Source of the DNA: a virus
Length of the DNA: 64,000 nucleotides
Virus record (IMG/VR): IMGVR_UViG_3300037246_001058
Coordinates: 1 to 64,000 of that record
Direction: 5' to 3' (one strand)
A program made the translations under genes and the position numbers. This document shows positions 37,583-46,400 of this stretch, piece by piece. Under the pieces are notes generated by a model. It did no database searches. It had not been told where the DNA came from and saw nothing but the letters and a program-made list of their open reading frames with translations. How positions within the stretch are numbered: position 1 is the first letter of the stretch; every line of letters begins with the position of its first letter.

Positions 37583-37803
37583 GCTATAGACCGGCAGCCG
37601 AAAGGCTTTGCGTAGTCATCAGTACGAACTACGACGGTCGCAGATTTTTCGGAGGAGAAGAGTCGGGGGACTCGGACGGTAGCCCGGGGAGCGCACAAGT
37701 GTTGCGTTGGGTTTCTGTCCCCTCTTCGTATTAGTGATGGGTCGGTGGTTTAACTGGGGAGTCTGACCGCTGGCCCATCCATCCTTACAACACTGGAGAC
37801 ACA
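37583..37803 (+). ncRNA. structured non-coding segment
   Basis: 221 bp with no gene and several stems: AGCC-GAAA-GGCT (37596-37607, GNRA loop), GAGTC-GGGG-GACTC (37660-37673), GAAGAG pairing with CTCTTC (37657-37662 with 37722-37727), and a long interrupted hairpin GATGGG/CCCATC with CGGT/ACCG inside (37736-37779). It could be an untranslated RNA, a 3' end or a leader controlling the membrane protein genes downstream. Confidence 0.45.
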
Positions 37804-37944
37804 TTGAAAGACATCATCAAAGCAATCGGGGCCATCGCGGCCATCATCGTAGGGCTGGCCGTTGGCACACTGCCCTCTTTCTTCTACCTCTTCGGGGGCC
37901 TGGCCTTCATGAAGTTTCTCGGACTGGCCTTCACTGGTCAATAG
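37804..37944 (+). CDS. small membrane protein, TTG start
   Basis: 46 aa; GGAG 5 nt before the TTG. Two hydrophobic segments (IIKAIGAIAAIIVGLAVGTL and FFYLFGGLAFMKFLGLAF). Unknown; inner membrane. Confidence 0.55.
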   Translation: MKDIIKAIGAIAAIIVGLAVGTLPSFFYLFGGLAFMKFLGLAFTGQ

Positions 37945-37956
37945 GAGTACATATCA

Positions 37957-38448
37957 ATGACAGTGGAAAATACTTTCCGCTTGGCAGTCTTCGCCGCCTT
38001 CTGCCTGGCAGTAACCATGATCTTCTTTAGCAATTCCGCATCGGCGCAGAACGTTCTTCTCACCCCTGACTCGCTGACCGGTGAGTTCACCGCTCGTGCC
38101 AACACGGCAACGGATGACATCCGGCTCGACCGCGTGTGTCTGTACCGTATTGACTCCAACAGCCCCGACCCTGTCACTGAGTTCGCTTGCGCCAGCGTGG
38201 GCACCGGACGTACGCCGACAGCCAGCGAGGCCGCCCCCAACGGGGAGGGTGTCGTGGTTGATATCACGTTCACCACCACGCTTGTCGTAGGTGAGAATCA
38301 GGAGTTCGTTGCACGCAACATCGCGCAGGACTTCGATAGCAGCATGTCTACATTCTCGGACATACAGTCCGACCCTAGTAGCAACCTTGCACGCATCGTG
38401 GCGCGACCCTTCTCCCCTGTCTTCATCATCATCGCGCCGTCACCATGA
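37957..38448 (+). CDS. secreted beta-rich protein
   Basis: 163 aa, TAGGAG site. Signal peptide (LAVFAAFCLAVTMIFFSNSA, cut near ASA-QN), then a Ser/Thr-rich mature domain with two Cys that could form a disulfide. Resembles small immunoglobulin-like periplasmic proteins in composition. Overlaps the next membrane gene by 4 nt. Confidence 0.65.
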   Translation: MTVENTFRLAVFAAFCLAVTMIFFSNSASAQNVLLTPDSLTGEFTARANTATDDIRLDRVCLYRIDSNSPDPVTEFACASVGTGRTPTASEAAPNGEGVVVDITFTTTLVVGENQEFVARNIAQDFDSSMSTFSDIQSDPSSNLARIVARPFSPVFIIIAPSP

Positions 38449-38624
38449 GCTTCCTAACGAAAGCTACACGCAAGGTAGGTGACTTCGTCTTCATGACGTG
38501 CGCGGGTGCCTTAACGGCCTGCGCAATGGCGCTGGCGCTGACGTTCTCCCTTCTACCGTTCGCCTTCTATGCGTTCATACTGTACCTGGCCTACCTTGTA
38601 GTGATACACTTCACCGGAGGCTGA
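38445..38624 (+). CDS. small membrane protein
   Basis: 59 aa; ATGA overlap upstream. Hydrophobic over residues 13-56 (two spans). Probably inner membrane, co-expressed with the secreted protein. Confidence 0.6.
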   Translation: MSFLTKATRKVGDFVFMTCAGALTACAMALALTFSLLPFAFYAFILYLAYLVVIHFTGG

Positions 38625-38625
38625 G

Positions 38626-38910
38626 ATGGGGGCTGAGATAAAAAGGATCGCCAACACGGACACCTTTGAAGATATCGTTGATGGCGTCCCGAGCACTGAC
38701 GGTTCGGAGAACATGCACCCGGTGGCGCCCGCAGAGACACGGCGCATGAACAGGGCCGAGCGCCGGGCGAAGATCAAAGAGGTGCTGTCGAGAGACGAGA
38801 GGCTCCTGTTTCAGGAGCTGAAGAGAGATGTGATCAAGGCCTTGGTCAAACCCAAGGGCCTGTCGAAGGCGCAGCTGAGGCGGCGCCGAAGGAAGGATGC
38901 AAAGCGATGA
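38626..38910 (+). CDS. basic hypothetical protein
   Basis: 94 aa; GGAGG site in the upstream gene. C-terminal half is very basic (NRAERRAKIKEVLSRDERLL, ... KAQLRRRRRKDAKR), probably RNA- or DNA-binding. No family recognised. Confidence 0.6.
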   Translation: MGAEIKRIANTDTFEDIVDGVPSTDGSENMHPVAPAETRRMNRAERRAKIKEVLSRDERLLFQELKRDVIKALVKPKGLSKAQLRRRRRKDAKR

Positions 38911-39455
38911 TGATCGTAGAGTTTATCAAGAGATGGTTCGGAGGGCGGGGCGAGGCCCCGTTCAGGCACGAGATGCCACAGTACGGGCCGGACTCAGGCT
39001 ACATCCCGGGCGCCGGGATCCCCGACGACGAGGCATACGGGACGCAGCTGGTTGAGTACTCGACTTACCCCACCGAGAACCCGTTCAGGGTGGAGGCTGC
39101 TCGTGCTGAGATCCGAGACGATGAGGCATGCCCCCCTACTGACTTCGACACGTGCCAGCGTCTGATCGAAGCCATCCCGGCAGCCGATGTGTACGAAAAG
39201 GAGATCTTCGACCCTCACGTTGCAGGGTTCGGAGAGAACTGGGAGAAGACCTCTCTGGGCGGGCGCATCTGGGACATCATGGCTGACGGAGAGCCCTACA
39301 CGCTGGCGGAACTGTCTTGGATGACGGGTGCGATCGAGACGTCCTGCTCAGCACGAGTGAGGGACCTGCGCAAGCGCCAGTACGGAGGCCACACAGTCAA
39401 CAGGCAGTACGTAGGCAAGGGCCTGTACACGTACAAGCTGGTGATCAATGACTGA
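38907..39455 (+). CDS. winged-helix-like hypothetical protein
   Basis: 182 aa. N-terminal 100 residues Pro-rich and acidic; the C-terminal part (GGRIWDIMADGEPYTLAELS, ... SARVRDLRKRQYGG, ... YTYKLV) has the pattern of a winged helix-turn-helix as found in several phage proteins. Could be a regulator. ATGATGA overlap upstream. Confidence 0.6.
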   Translation: MMIVEFIKRWFGGRGEAPFRHEMPQYGPDSGYIPGAGIPDDEAYGTQLVEYSTYPTENPFRVEAARAEIRDDEACPPTDFDTCQRLIEAIPAADVYEKEIFDPHVAGFGENWEKTSLGGRIWDIMADGEPYTLAELSWMTGAIETSCSARVRDLRKRQYGGHTVNRQYVGKGLYTYKLVIND

Positions 39456-39702
39456 TGACGAGACTGACGCCGGGGAGCCCTATATAGAACCTTCTGAGGC
39501 TGCGGCCAAGCTGCTGGAGGGCTGCCCCCAGAACAGGATACAGCGCTTTATTGGGTTAGCCGAGCGAGTGCATTCAGGGCCACGGCCCAGAACTGCGGCC
39601 ATCCGGTTGGCCTGTGTCCAGTGTACCAACTGGGACTCCCTGGAGGTGGGCAAGTGTGAGATCCAGAAGTGTGCCCTCTGGGAATTCAGGATGGGGCGCT
39701 GA
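39448..39702 (+). CDS. Cys-containing hypothetical protein
   Basis: 84 aa. CVQCTNWDSLEVGKCEIQKC resembles a four-Cys metal site. Overlaps the upstream gene by 8 nt. Unknown. Confidence 0.6.
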   Translation: MTDDETDAGEPYIEPSEAAAKLLEGCPQNRIQRFIGLAERVHSGPRPRTAAIRLACVQCTNWDSLEVGKCEIQKCALWEFRMGR

Positions 39703-39703
39703 C

Positions 39704-39925
39704 ATGATGCACCCCGACATGGTGATGGACGTCTTTATAGCCCTGGGCTGCGACGGCGACACGATCTACCTCAAGGGTGAGCGGACCAGCATCCGGGACC
39801 TGTTCGAGAGAGAGATGAACCCCGAAGGATCCCGCATCACCTACTGGGGGCGGTGCGGATACATCATTGAGAATGGTACCGTTCGTGGTATGATGAACGA
39901 TCGAATCAAAGGAGCATGGAAGTGA
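39704..39925 (+). CDS. small hypothetical protein
   Basis: 73 aa (ATG 39704 or 39707). Mixed composition, no motif recognised. Ends overlapping the next GTG. Confidence 0.55.
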   Translation: MMHPDMVMDVFIALGCDGDTIYLKGERTSIRDLFEREMNPEGSRITYWGRCGYIIENGTVRGMMNDRIKGAWK

Positions 39926-40080
39926 CACGAGAAGAAGAGATGGCTGAGGAGCGGAAGAAAGCATTGCCGCCGTACATCACACGTGAAGAGCGGACGATCG
40001 CCGCCCTTGAGCGCATAGCTGATGCCCTTGAGAAGATGGACTTTCGCGCATCGCACATGGGAAACGTGGGGTTCCGATGA
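39922..40080 (+). CDS. small helical protein, GTG start
   Basis: 52 aa; AAAGGAG upstream. Helical and charged (EEERT... ALERIADALEKMDFR). ATGA overlap with the next gene. Confidence 0.5.
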   Translation: MTREEEMAEERKKALPPYITREERTIAALERIADALEKMDFRASHMGNVGFR

Positions 40081-40412
40081 GAAACATCATCAAGTCACTA
40101 GGCTGGGGCTTCTTCATGGCTGCAACCATGCTGGGACTGGGCTGCTTCTTTGCGTTTGGCACAGTCTTCATCATAGACTTCATTGATACACATGGCTTCA
40201 TCGGCTTCATCGGTGTATGCTTCGTTATCGTCGGGTCGGTCTTCTCGCTCATCACGTACAATGACTACCGCACCGAGGAGAGGGTGGCCAAGGAGCGTGC
40301 CGAGACTAAGCGGATCGAGGCCTCGCTCCATGCGGCGCACGTCGATCGGATGGCAGATGCGAACCGCATGTTTGGATCCATTACCCGCTTAGACACGACG
40401 GTGTTGCGATAA
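40077..40412 (+). CDS. two-span membrane protein with cytoplasmic helix
   Basis: 111 aa. Membrane spans at about 8-30 and 38-60, then a charged helix (RTEERVAKERAETKRIEASL). Topology suggests both ends inside. Unknown. Confidence 0.6.
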   Translation: MRNIIKSLGWGFFMAATMLGLGCFFAFGTVFIIDFIDTHGFIGFIGVCFVIVGSVFSLITYNDYRTEERVAKERAETKRIEASLHAAHVDRMADANRMFGSITRLDTTVLR

Positions 40413-40714
40413 TGGCTGGCGTGCATGCGAAGATGGAACGCGACCGGTTGGTCGGGGATCTAGAGGACCTGACGCAAGAGGTCAACTCAGCCATGAGGCA
40501 GGCCGCCGTGTGGAAGGTGGAGCGTGACCAGGCGCTGGACCGCGTTGACCGGATGCAGGAGCACATTGAACGTCGCTACGAGCGCGATGAGCTACTGGAC
40601 ATTGTGTTGAGCAGGGCTGACGAGATGTCGCACCTGTGCAAGCAAGTCGTGAGCGGCACGTGCTACGTTGCCGCGCAGTACGATAGGGTTCGCAAGGAGT
40701 ACGACGCGCTATGA
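40412..40714 (+). CDS. coiled-coil protein
   Basis: 100 aa, helical throughout, with Glu/Arg heptads (VERDQALDRVDRMQEHIERR). TAATG coupling. Unknown. Confidence 0.6.
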   Translation: MAGVHAKMERDRLVGDLEDLTQEVNSAMRQAAVWKVERDQALDRVDRMQEHIERRYERDELLDIVLSRADEMSHLCKQVVSGTCYVAAQYDRVRKEYDAL

Positions 40715-40854
40715 TAGAGGGAATGCTAGAGGTGTGGCTGTCTAACCATGACACGCTGACGTACCTGCCCGAGCCCGGCTTCGTGGTGGGCTTGGCGATA
40801 TGCGTTCTAGTTATTGGTGTAGCGTTTACCATCAGGGAAGAGGAAGAAGAGTAG
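40711..40854 (+). CDS. single-span membrane mini-protein
   Basis: 47 aa. Span at about 23-41 (GFVVGLAICVLVIGVAFTI), Glu-rich tail. ATGA overlap with upstream gene. Confidence 0.55.
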   Translation: MIEGMLEVWLSNHDTLTYLPEPGFVVGLAICVLVIGVAFTIREEEEE

Positions 40855-41234
40855 TGGACGATCGAGAGAATGTATACGTTGCGGGGCCCATGCGTGGGTA
40901 TCCGCAGTTCAACTTCCCAGCGTTCAACGCTGCCGCCCTAAGGCTAGAGTGTGCTGGACACACCGTGTTCAACCCCGCAGCGAGGGATAACCACAAGTAC
41001 GGCATCGACTTCGCCGATGACAACGACACTGGCTGCCTGAAGCAGGCCGAAGAGATGTTCGGGTTCAGCCTGCGTGAGGCCCTGGCCAATGACACGAAGT
41101 GGATCTGTGAGGAGGCGACCGCCATCTATATGTTGAAAGGCTGGACGTCATCGTACGGGGCGGTGGCTGAGCATGCGCTGGCCGAGGCTCTTAGTCTTAA
41201 AATTTGGTACGGTAAGGGAGCAATGTTAGGATAA
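40854..41234 (+). CDS. DUF4406 nucleoside deoxyribosyltransferase-like protein
   Basis: 126 aa from GTG overlapping the previous stop. VYVAGPMRGYPQFNFPAFNA and GHTVFNPA are the DUF4406 signature, a branch of the nucleoside 2-deoxyribosyltransferase-like (Rossmann) fold. The C-terminus AIYMLKGWTSSYGAVAEHAL matches the usual end. Likely binds or cleaves a nucleotide derivative; its substrate is unknown. In context with the SLOG protein next door it may handle nucleotide signals. Confidence 0.75.
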   Translation: MDDRENVYVAGPMRGYPQFNFPAFNAAALRLECAGHTVFNPAARDNHKYGIDFADDNDTGCLKQAEEMFGFSLREALANDTKWICEEATAIYMLKGWTSSYGAVAEHALAEALSLKIWYGKGAMLG

Positions 41235-41308
41235 TGTTTATATCAATCGTGGCCATCGCGCTATCGTTCTTTTGTATTGGCTTCTGGTGCGGTGGTGCTG
41301 GGCGGTGA
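41234..41308 (+). CDS. 24-residue membrane peptide
   Basis: 24 aa, one span (FISIVAIALSFFCIGFWCGG). TAATG and GTGA overlaps on both sides argue that it is translated. Confidence 0.4.
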   Translation: MFISIVAIALSFFCIGFWCGGAGR

Positions 41309-41454
41309 GTTGGTCGGGTGTCGCAGCAATCTTCATCGCATGCGCTACCCTGTTCGGGTGCCTGGCGGTTGAGCCGGATGGTACGGTCGTTACGATAATT
41401 TTCATCGGCATCTACAAGCTTCTCTCGCCGATGGTGAAGGATATATGTAAATGA
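41305..41454 (+). CDS. small membrane protein, GTG start
   Basis: 49 aa, two hydrophobic segments (AAIFIACATLFGCLAV, TIIFIGIYKLL). Overlaps both neighbours. Confidence 0.45.
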   Translation: MSWSGVAAIFIACATLFGCLAVEPDGTVVTIIFIGIYKLLSPMVKDICK

Positions 41455-41813
41455 GACTACTGATTTGCGGAGGCAGGGACCTCAAGCTGTGCACCGACGA
41501 GATCCAAGACGCTGTCTGGAAGCTACGCCACAAGGAAGACATCGTCCTGATACACGGGTGCGCTACTGGTGCTGACGATGCCGCGAGGCGCTGGGCTGAG
41601 GACCGGGAGTACGAGACGGACGCCTACCCTGCCTGCTGGAAGCAGTACGGCAAGGCCGCTGGCCCGATCCGCAACACACAGATGCTGACTGAAGGCAAGC
41701 CCGATGTGGTAATCGCCTTCTGGGATTTGAAATCAAAGGGTACCAAGGACATGATCAACAAGTCACTGAAGGCAAACGTCTCGGTGCTGATCATGCCACA
41801 ATGGGAGGGATGA
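41451..41813 (+). CDS. SLOG-family protein (DUF2493)
   Basis: 120 aa. MRLLICGGRDL at the start, IHGCATGADDAARRWAE, YPACWKQYGKAAGPIRNTQM and MLTEGKPDVVIAF are the DUF2493 (YspA/cpYpsA-type SLOG) signature. SLOG proteins bind nucleotide derivatives and often act in anti-phage or signalling systems. A phage copy may sense or sequester such a ligand. It lies between membrane peptides and the RNA ligase. Confidence 0.8.
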   Translation: MRLLICGGRDLKLCTDEIQDAVWKLRHKEDIVLIHGCATGADDAARRWAEDREYETDAYPACWKQYGKAAGPIRNTQMLTEGKPDVVIAFWDLKSKGTKDMINKSLKANVSVLIMPQWEG

Positions 41814-41816
41814 GAG

Positions 41817-42818
41817 GTGGGATACATTTCATACACTCACGTAGAGAGACTCGGGCATCCCAACGTGGATGGCCTGCTCATTGGCAAGTGCTACGTCTTC
41901 CCGAAGATCGACGGCACCAACGCTGTCATCTGGACCGATGGCGGCACTGGCAAGATTGGCACCGGCAGCCGTAAGCGAGACATGTCTGACTACGAGACAG
42001 ACGACAACCACGGGTTCCGGCATGCCATGGACTTTCGCTGGAATGCTGGTGAGATGGACTGGCTTGAGGGCACGTACGACGACGTGTACTGCCCCATCTT
42101 CTACGGAGAATGGCTGGTGCCGCACTCGCTGCGCACCTACCGTGACGATGCATGGCGCGAGCTGTACATCTTCGACGCACGCTGCCCCGAGACGTTCCGC
42201 TACTTGCACTACGACACCTGGGCCCCGCAGATACGTGCGATGGGGGCCAACGTCATCGAGCCACTGCAAATCATTCAGGATCCAACGGAGTCTGATATCA
42301 ACCATGTGCGCGACCGGTCCAACACCTACCTGATCAAGGATGGCGAGGGACTTGGCGAGGGCGTGGTCGTCAAGAACTATGACTTCGTAAACAAGTTTGG
42401 CAAGACAGTGTGGGGCAAGGCGGTACGCAACGACTTCAAGGAAAAGAACCTGCGTGAGATGGGGAGCCCCGAACGCAACGGTACCAAGCAGTTCGAGAAG
42501 GAGATCGCCGAGATGTACGTGACCAAGGCATTCGTGGAGAAGAGTAGGACAGGCGTAGAGCACGCCATGATAAAGGAGATTAGTTACGAGGACGAGGCGA
42601 CTTACGAGGACTGCATGTCTCTGGAAAACAGAAGGCTATTTCTCGAATCGAAGCGTGGCCGACTGATCCCTCGCCTGCTTCAGACGGTGTACCATGACCT
42701 GATCGACGAGGAGACTGCGAGCTTCGTGAAGAAATTCAAGGAGCCGACCATCAACTTCAAGGTGCTGAGGCAGTTCACCATTGCACAGGTGAAGCGGCAT
42801 GCGGGGGACCTTTTCTAA
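41817..42818 (+). CDS. ATP-dependent RNA ligase (Rnl2-like)
   Basis: 333 aa from GTG with GAGGGATGAGAG upstream. Nucleotidyltransferase motifs: I KIDGTN (Lys adenylated) at about 30-35, Ia GTGSRKR, IIIa FYGEWL, IV EGVVVKNYD, V GKAVRNDFKEK. Length is close to T4 Rnl2 (334 aa). It seals 3'-OH to 5'-phosphate ends in RNA, the complementary chemistry to RtcB. No polynucleotide kinase-phosphatase was recognised nearby. Possible role: repair of nicked tRNA or other RNA. Confidence 0.85.
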   Translation: MGYISYTHVERLGHPNVDGLLIGKCYVFPKIDGTNAVIWTDGGTGKIGTGSRKRDMSDYETDDNHGFRHAMDFRWNAGEMDWLEGTYDDVYCPIFYGEWLVPHSLRTYRDDAWRELYIFDARCPETFRYLHYDTWAPQIRAMGANVIEPLQIIQDPTESDINHVRDRSNTYLIKDGEGLGEGVVVKNYDFVNKFGKTVWGKAVRNDFKEKNLREMGSPERNGTKQFEKEIAEMYVTKAFVEKSRTGVEHAMIKEISYEDEATYEDCMSLENRRLFLESKRGRLIPRLLQTVYHDLIDEETASFVKKFKEPTINFKVLRQFTIAQVKRHAGDLF

Positions 42819-43036
42819 TGAGGTGGGGCAGGGGAAGCGACGAGATCATGGATACAAGGAAGCGATCCTTCATCGAGTGGACGCCAACATTCTTCCTGAT
42901 CCCACACCGCACACTGGATGCTGGCTGGGTGTGGCTTGAGAATGGCTACCGTCGGCGAGTTAACGGGTGGGTTGAGGACTGGTGGCAGTATTTGTATGAT
43001 CACGATTACAACAAGGAGGACTCATCCAGTGGATGA
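42818..43036 (+). CDS. small Trp-rich hypothetical protein
   Basis: 72 aa; TAATG coupling to the ligase. Six Trp (WTPTFF, GWVWLENGYRRRVNGWVEDWW); no family recognised. Confidence 0.55.
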   Translation: MRWGRGSDEIMDTRKRSFIEWTPTFFLIPHRTLDAGWVWLENGYRRRVNGWVEDWWQYLYDHDYNKEDSSSG

Positions 43037-43253
43037 CTACAGGGACATGGATAATGCCGAAGAGGTGGCGTTGCGCTTCGAGCTGACCGGCGCACTGCGC
43101 AAGGTCACTCAGCTGGAAGGTCTGATTGTGTGGGCTGATCGGATGGCGCGTGAGACGCGCGAGCTTGGTCGCACCAAGGGGAACAACAACGCCTTGAATC
43201 TTGCTGCCAAAGGCTACAAGGATGCGCGCGACAAGCTGGGCGGGGGACTCTAA
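43029..43253 (+). CDS. helical hypothetical protein, GTG start
   Basis: 74 aa; AAGGAGG 12 nt upstream of GTG. Helical, Arg/Glu-rich. taATG link to the next gene. Confidence 0.55.
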   Translation: MDDYRDMDNAEEVALRFELTGALRKVTQLEGLIVWADRMARETRELGRTKGNNNALNLAAKGYKDARDKLGGGL

Positions 43254-43450
43254 TGAAGTGTGACCACTTGGACTTCTGCTCGCACTGCAAGCATCAGCGG
43301 GACGTGGAAGAGCAGGCTCTGTGGAAGCGCATCAGTGAGCTATCTCATGAGCTTGAGACAGTTAGCCGGGCGCTGGTTCACTCTGACCAGATGGCAGTGC
43401 GTGAGCACCAAGAGCTGGGCTCACTTCGGCGCCAGATCGAGGACCTCTAG
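43253..43450 (+). CDS. small Cys/coiled-coil protein
   Basis: 65 aa. CDHLDFCSHCKHQ at the N-terminus suggests a metal site; the rest is a coiled coil. Its TAG overlaps the TAG of the convergent giant gene (CTAG). Confidence 0.6.
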   Translation: MKCDHLDFCSHCKHQRDVEEQALWKRISELSHELETVSRALVHSDQMAVREHQELGSLRRQIEDL

Positions 43451-46400
43451 CCCTGGGCCTTCCGCTCGTACATCCTCTCTTCAATCTTCCTGGCGCGCAG
43501 TAGGACCCTGCGCTCCTGCTCCTCGATGCGATCCAGCCCCTTCCGCTGTTGATCCCGAGACATCTTGCCTCCCACGTTGAGGCGAATCGCTTCCTTCCGC
43601 TTCCGAAACTTGGTCATCTGCTTCTTGATGGGCTTCATCTGATTCGCTGCGACTAGCTCCGCGCGATTGTCCTTGCGGATCTGCATCCTGTCCTGCGGGG
43701 TACGCGCCGCGTTCAGCATCGTTGGCGCACGGAACAGCATGTCACTGAACTCATAGTAGTCTGACATAAGTCCCTGGTTGCCAGCGTCAACGTGGAGACG
43801 GTTGATGATCGGGAGCTTGATGACCTCCCCCGGGGGGCGCACGATGCCCACTCCACCGAACCTTAGCACGGTGTCGAACAGGCCCCAAAGCCCAGCACCT
43901 AGGCCACCGGTCATGGTGCCTACTATCTGGTCGATATTCTGCGGGCTGACGTCCATGGTCGGGCCAGTGACCTTGCCAATGAGCTTGGCCTGCTCAGTGG
44001 TGCGTGACGTGTGCTTGTCCGCTGCGTCGAGCCCCTCCTGATGCCGCTTGTTGATGGCTCCGCCACCGAACAGCTTCTGGTTCGCAGCTATCTCGTAGAA
44101 GGGCTTCATGATCTGGGGCATGCGCTGCCCGTCGCCAAGCCACCCGTCGTACGTCGGCTTCATGGTCCGCTCAAGCTCACGCCCAGCCTTGAGCGTGTCG
44201 CCTCTCGCCACCTGCACGATGTTCCGTGCGATCTGCTGCGGTAGCTGCTTCAATAGCCAGCCAACACCATGGGGTGCGGGGATGGTGATGTACCCGCCCA
44301 TGCCATCGGGAAGGATGTAGTTGTTGTCCTTCTTGTACTGGCTCAGCGTCTCGTAATCTTCATCGTCCATGAGCATCGTCTCAAGCAGGGCGCCCGCCAC
44401 CATCAGGAAGGCAGCTCTCCGCCACACGTTCTTGTAGAACGCTGCGTCCGTGGCTGAGCTGTCGAGTGTGGTCTGTCGGATGCCTGTCATGGAGCGGTAC
44501 AGTACGTCAGTACCCTGGATGAAGGCATTGAAGAAGGGTACCATGGCAGTGTACATACTGAGGTACTGGTTCTTGCCCTTAGTAGAGAAGTTCAGCACTT
44601 CCTTGGCCTGGTGGATGGCCCGGTTGTTGGCGATGATGTCCACGTCCTCGGGTCGATACTTCCCGGAGGCGTTGAGCTTGTCCGTCTCGATCTTGAGCGT
44701 GTGCTCGTACACTATCTCACGAGTGGATGACTCAGAGAAGGCCGAGAATCTTCCCGCCGCTTCCCATGTCCTCTTCAGCCTGTTGTCGCGCTTGTCAGCA
44801 ATCTTCCGTCCGGCTAGTGCTGCGATCTGCTTGGCTCCTCGTGCCGAGCTGACGTCATCAACGCCCTGGACTGCGCCATGATCGCGTAGCATAGTGCCGG
44901 AGGGGGTGAGCTTGGTACGCTTGCCGGTGCCCTTCAGTGCCCCGCGCTGCTGCTGGTCGATCGCGAAGTTGCTGAACGACCGGCCGAACGCCCGCATGAT
45001 GATAGGGATGGGTCCGAAGATGGCCGGATCACCCTTCATGGCACCGTACTTCAGCCACGCTGCGGTTGCATCACGGACAAGGTTGGGCACGATGAAGCTT
45101 GGGTCACGGGTGACCGTCTCGCGGAGGAGCTGAGTCGGGAGCTGGGTCATCCACTTGAGGTACTTGTCGTTCCGCATAGTTTCACCGATGCTCTGGCCCC
45201 ACTCGCCTTCGAGTGCGCTGAACATAAGGTCATCGTCGAGTATGTAGTACTCGTCCACGCCCTTTACCCTGATCTTCGTTACAGCACGCACGCCCTGGGC
45301 GAGGGCGGTGGCCTTGTCCTTGACACGGCGGGCTGCCTTGAGTGCGACTTCGTTGCGCACGGCACGTGTGCGTGCCACGTTGGTCATGCCTGAGGTGATG
45401 GCCCCGACGTAGTTGGACACGGCGGCCTCGATGGGATCAACCTTCTCTTGGTTGCCGGAGCTTTCGTTCTCTGAGGACCATCCACGGAACCGCTTGTGCG
45501 GGCCCTTGTACGTTATGTCGCCCAGTAGGGAGCCCTGAATACCAGCCTGTTCACGCTGCCGTGCCATCTGCTCGCTGTAGTTGGTGTCTCCCTCGAAGTC
45601 ACGATAGAACTCGATATAGTCACTGTTCTCCAGCCACAGTGACGCCTCTTCCTGGCTGAGGACACCCGTTGCGACAAGGAACTCGACCGTCTTCTCGTTG
45701 AGCTGATTGAGGTTGTGTACAGCCACTGCGATGCGTGCGCCTCGGTCACCATCGTTGAGGATCTGCATCCATTCCATCTCTTCCTCTTGGGTGTGAGGTA
45801 CGATCGGTGGCTTGCCGTCGAGGATGGCTCTTTGCCTGAGGTTGTGGGAGCGCAGCCCTGAACGGTAGTTGTTGAGGAGCCGGTTTTCCTCTACGGTCAG
45901 TGCTGTGCGGGCGAGGAGCATGCCGCCTGTCATGCCGGACACGTCCTCCTTGTACACTTCCGAGCTGAACATCTTCTGCTCGATCTTGCCAGTGGCAGGG
46001 TTGTATACGGACATCTCCGTGGTATCATTCGTGAAGTCAAACTCCTTGGCTTCATAGATGAGGGCGCCCTCGTGCTCACCCTGTGCGTTGGTGATCGCAG
46101 TGGCCTGAATGTAGCCGGACACGAGCGATTCACTCACCATGTCAGCGGCGCGAGCGTATGCACGCATGGCAGCGATTGCGGACATTTCGTCCTCGATGAT
46201 GTTGCCGTCCTGATCCATCAACTGACCCTCTCGGGTGACGATGCGATCGAACTTGTCCACTACGTTGATACGGAAGCGTTGGAAGACATTCTCTGCGTCG
46301 AAGAAGCGATCGACTGCCTTGCTGAACTTGGCGAACAGCCCTCCCTTCGGTGGTCCCTCGTGCAGGCGTGCAGCGTTGCGCTCAACGGGTGACAGCTCGT

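Noticed and set aside
37735-37785. tRNA-like fold in the 37.7-kb segment
   Set aside because: Only acceptor-like and one inner stem form; no anticodon or T arm, so not called a tRNA.
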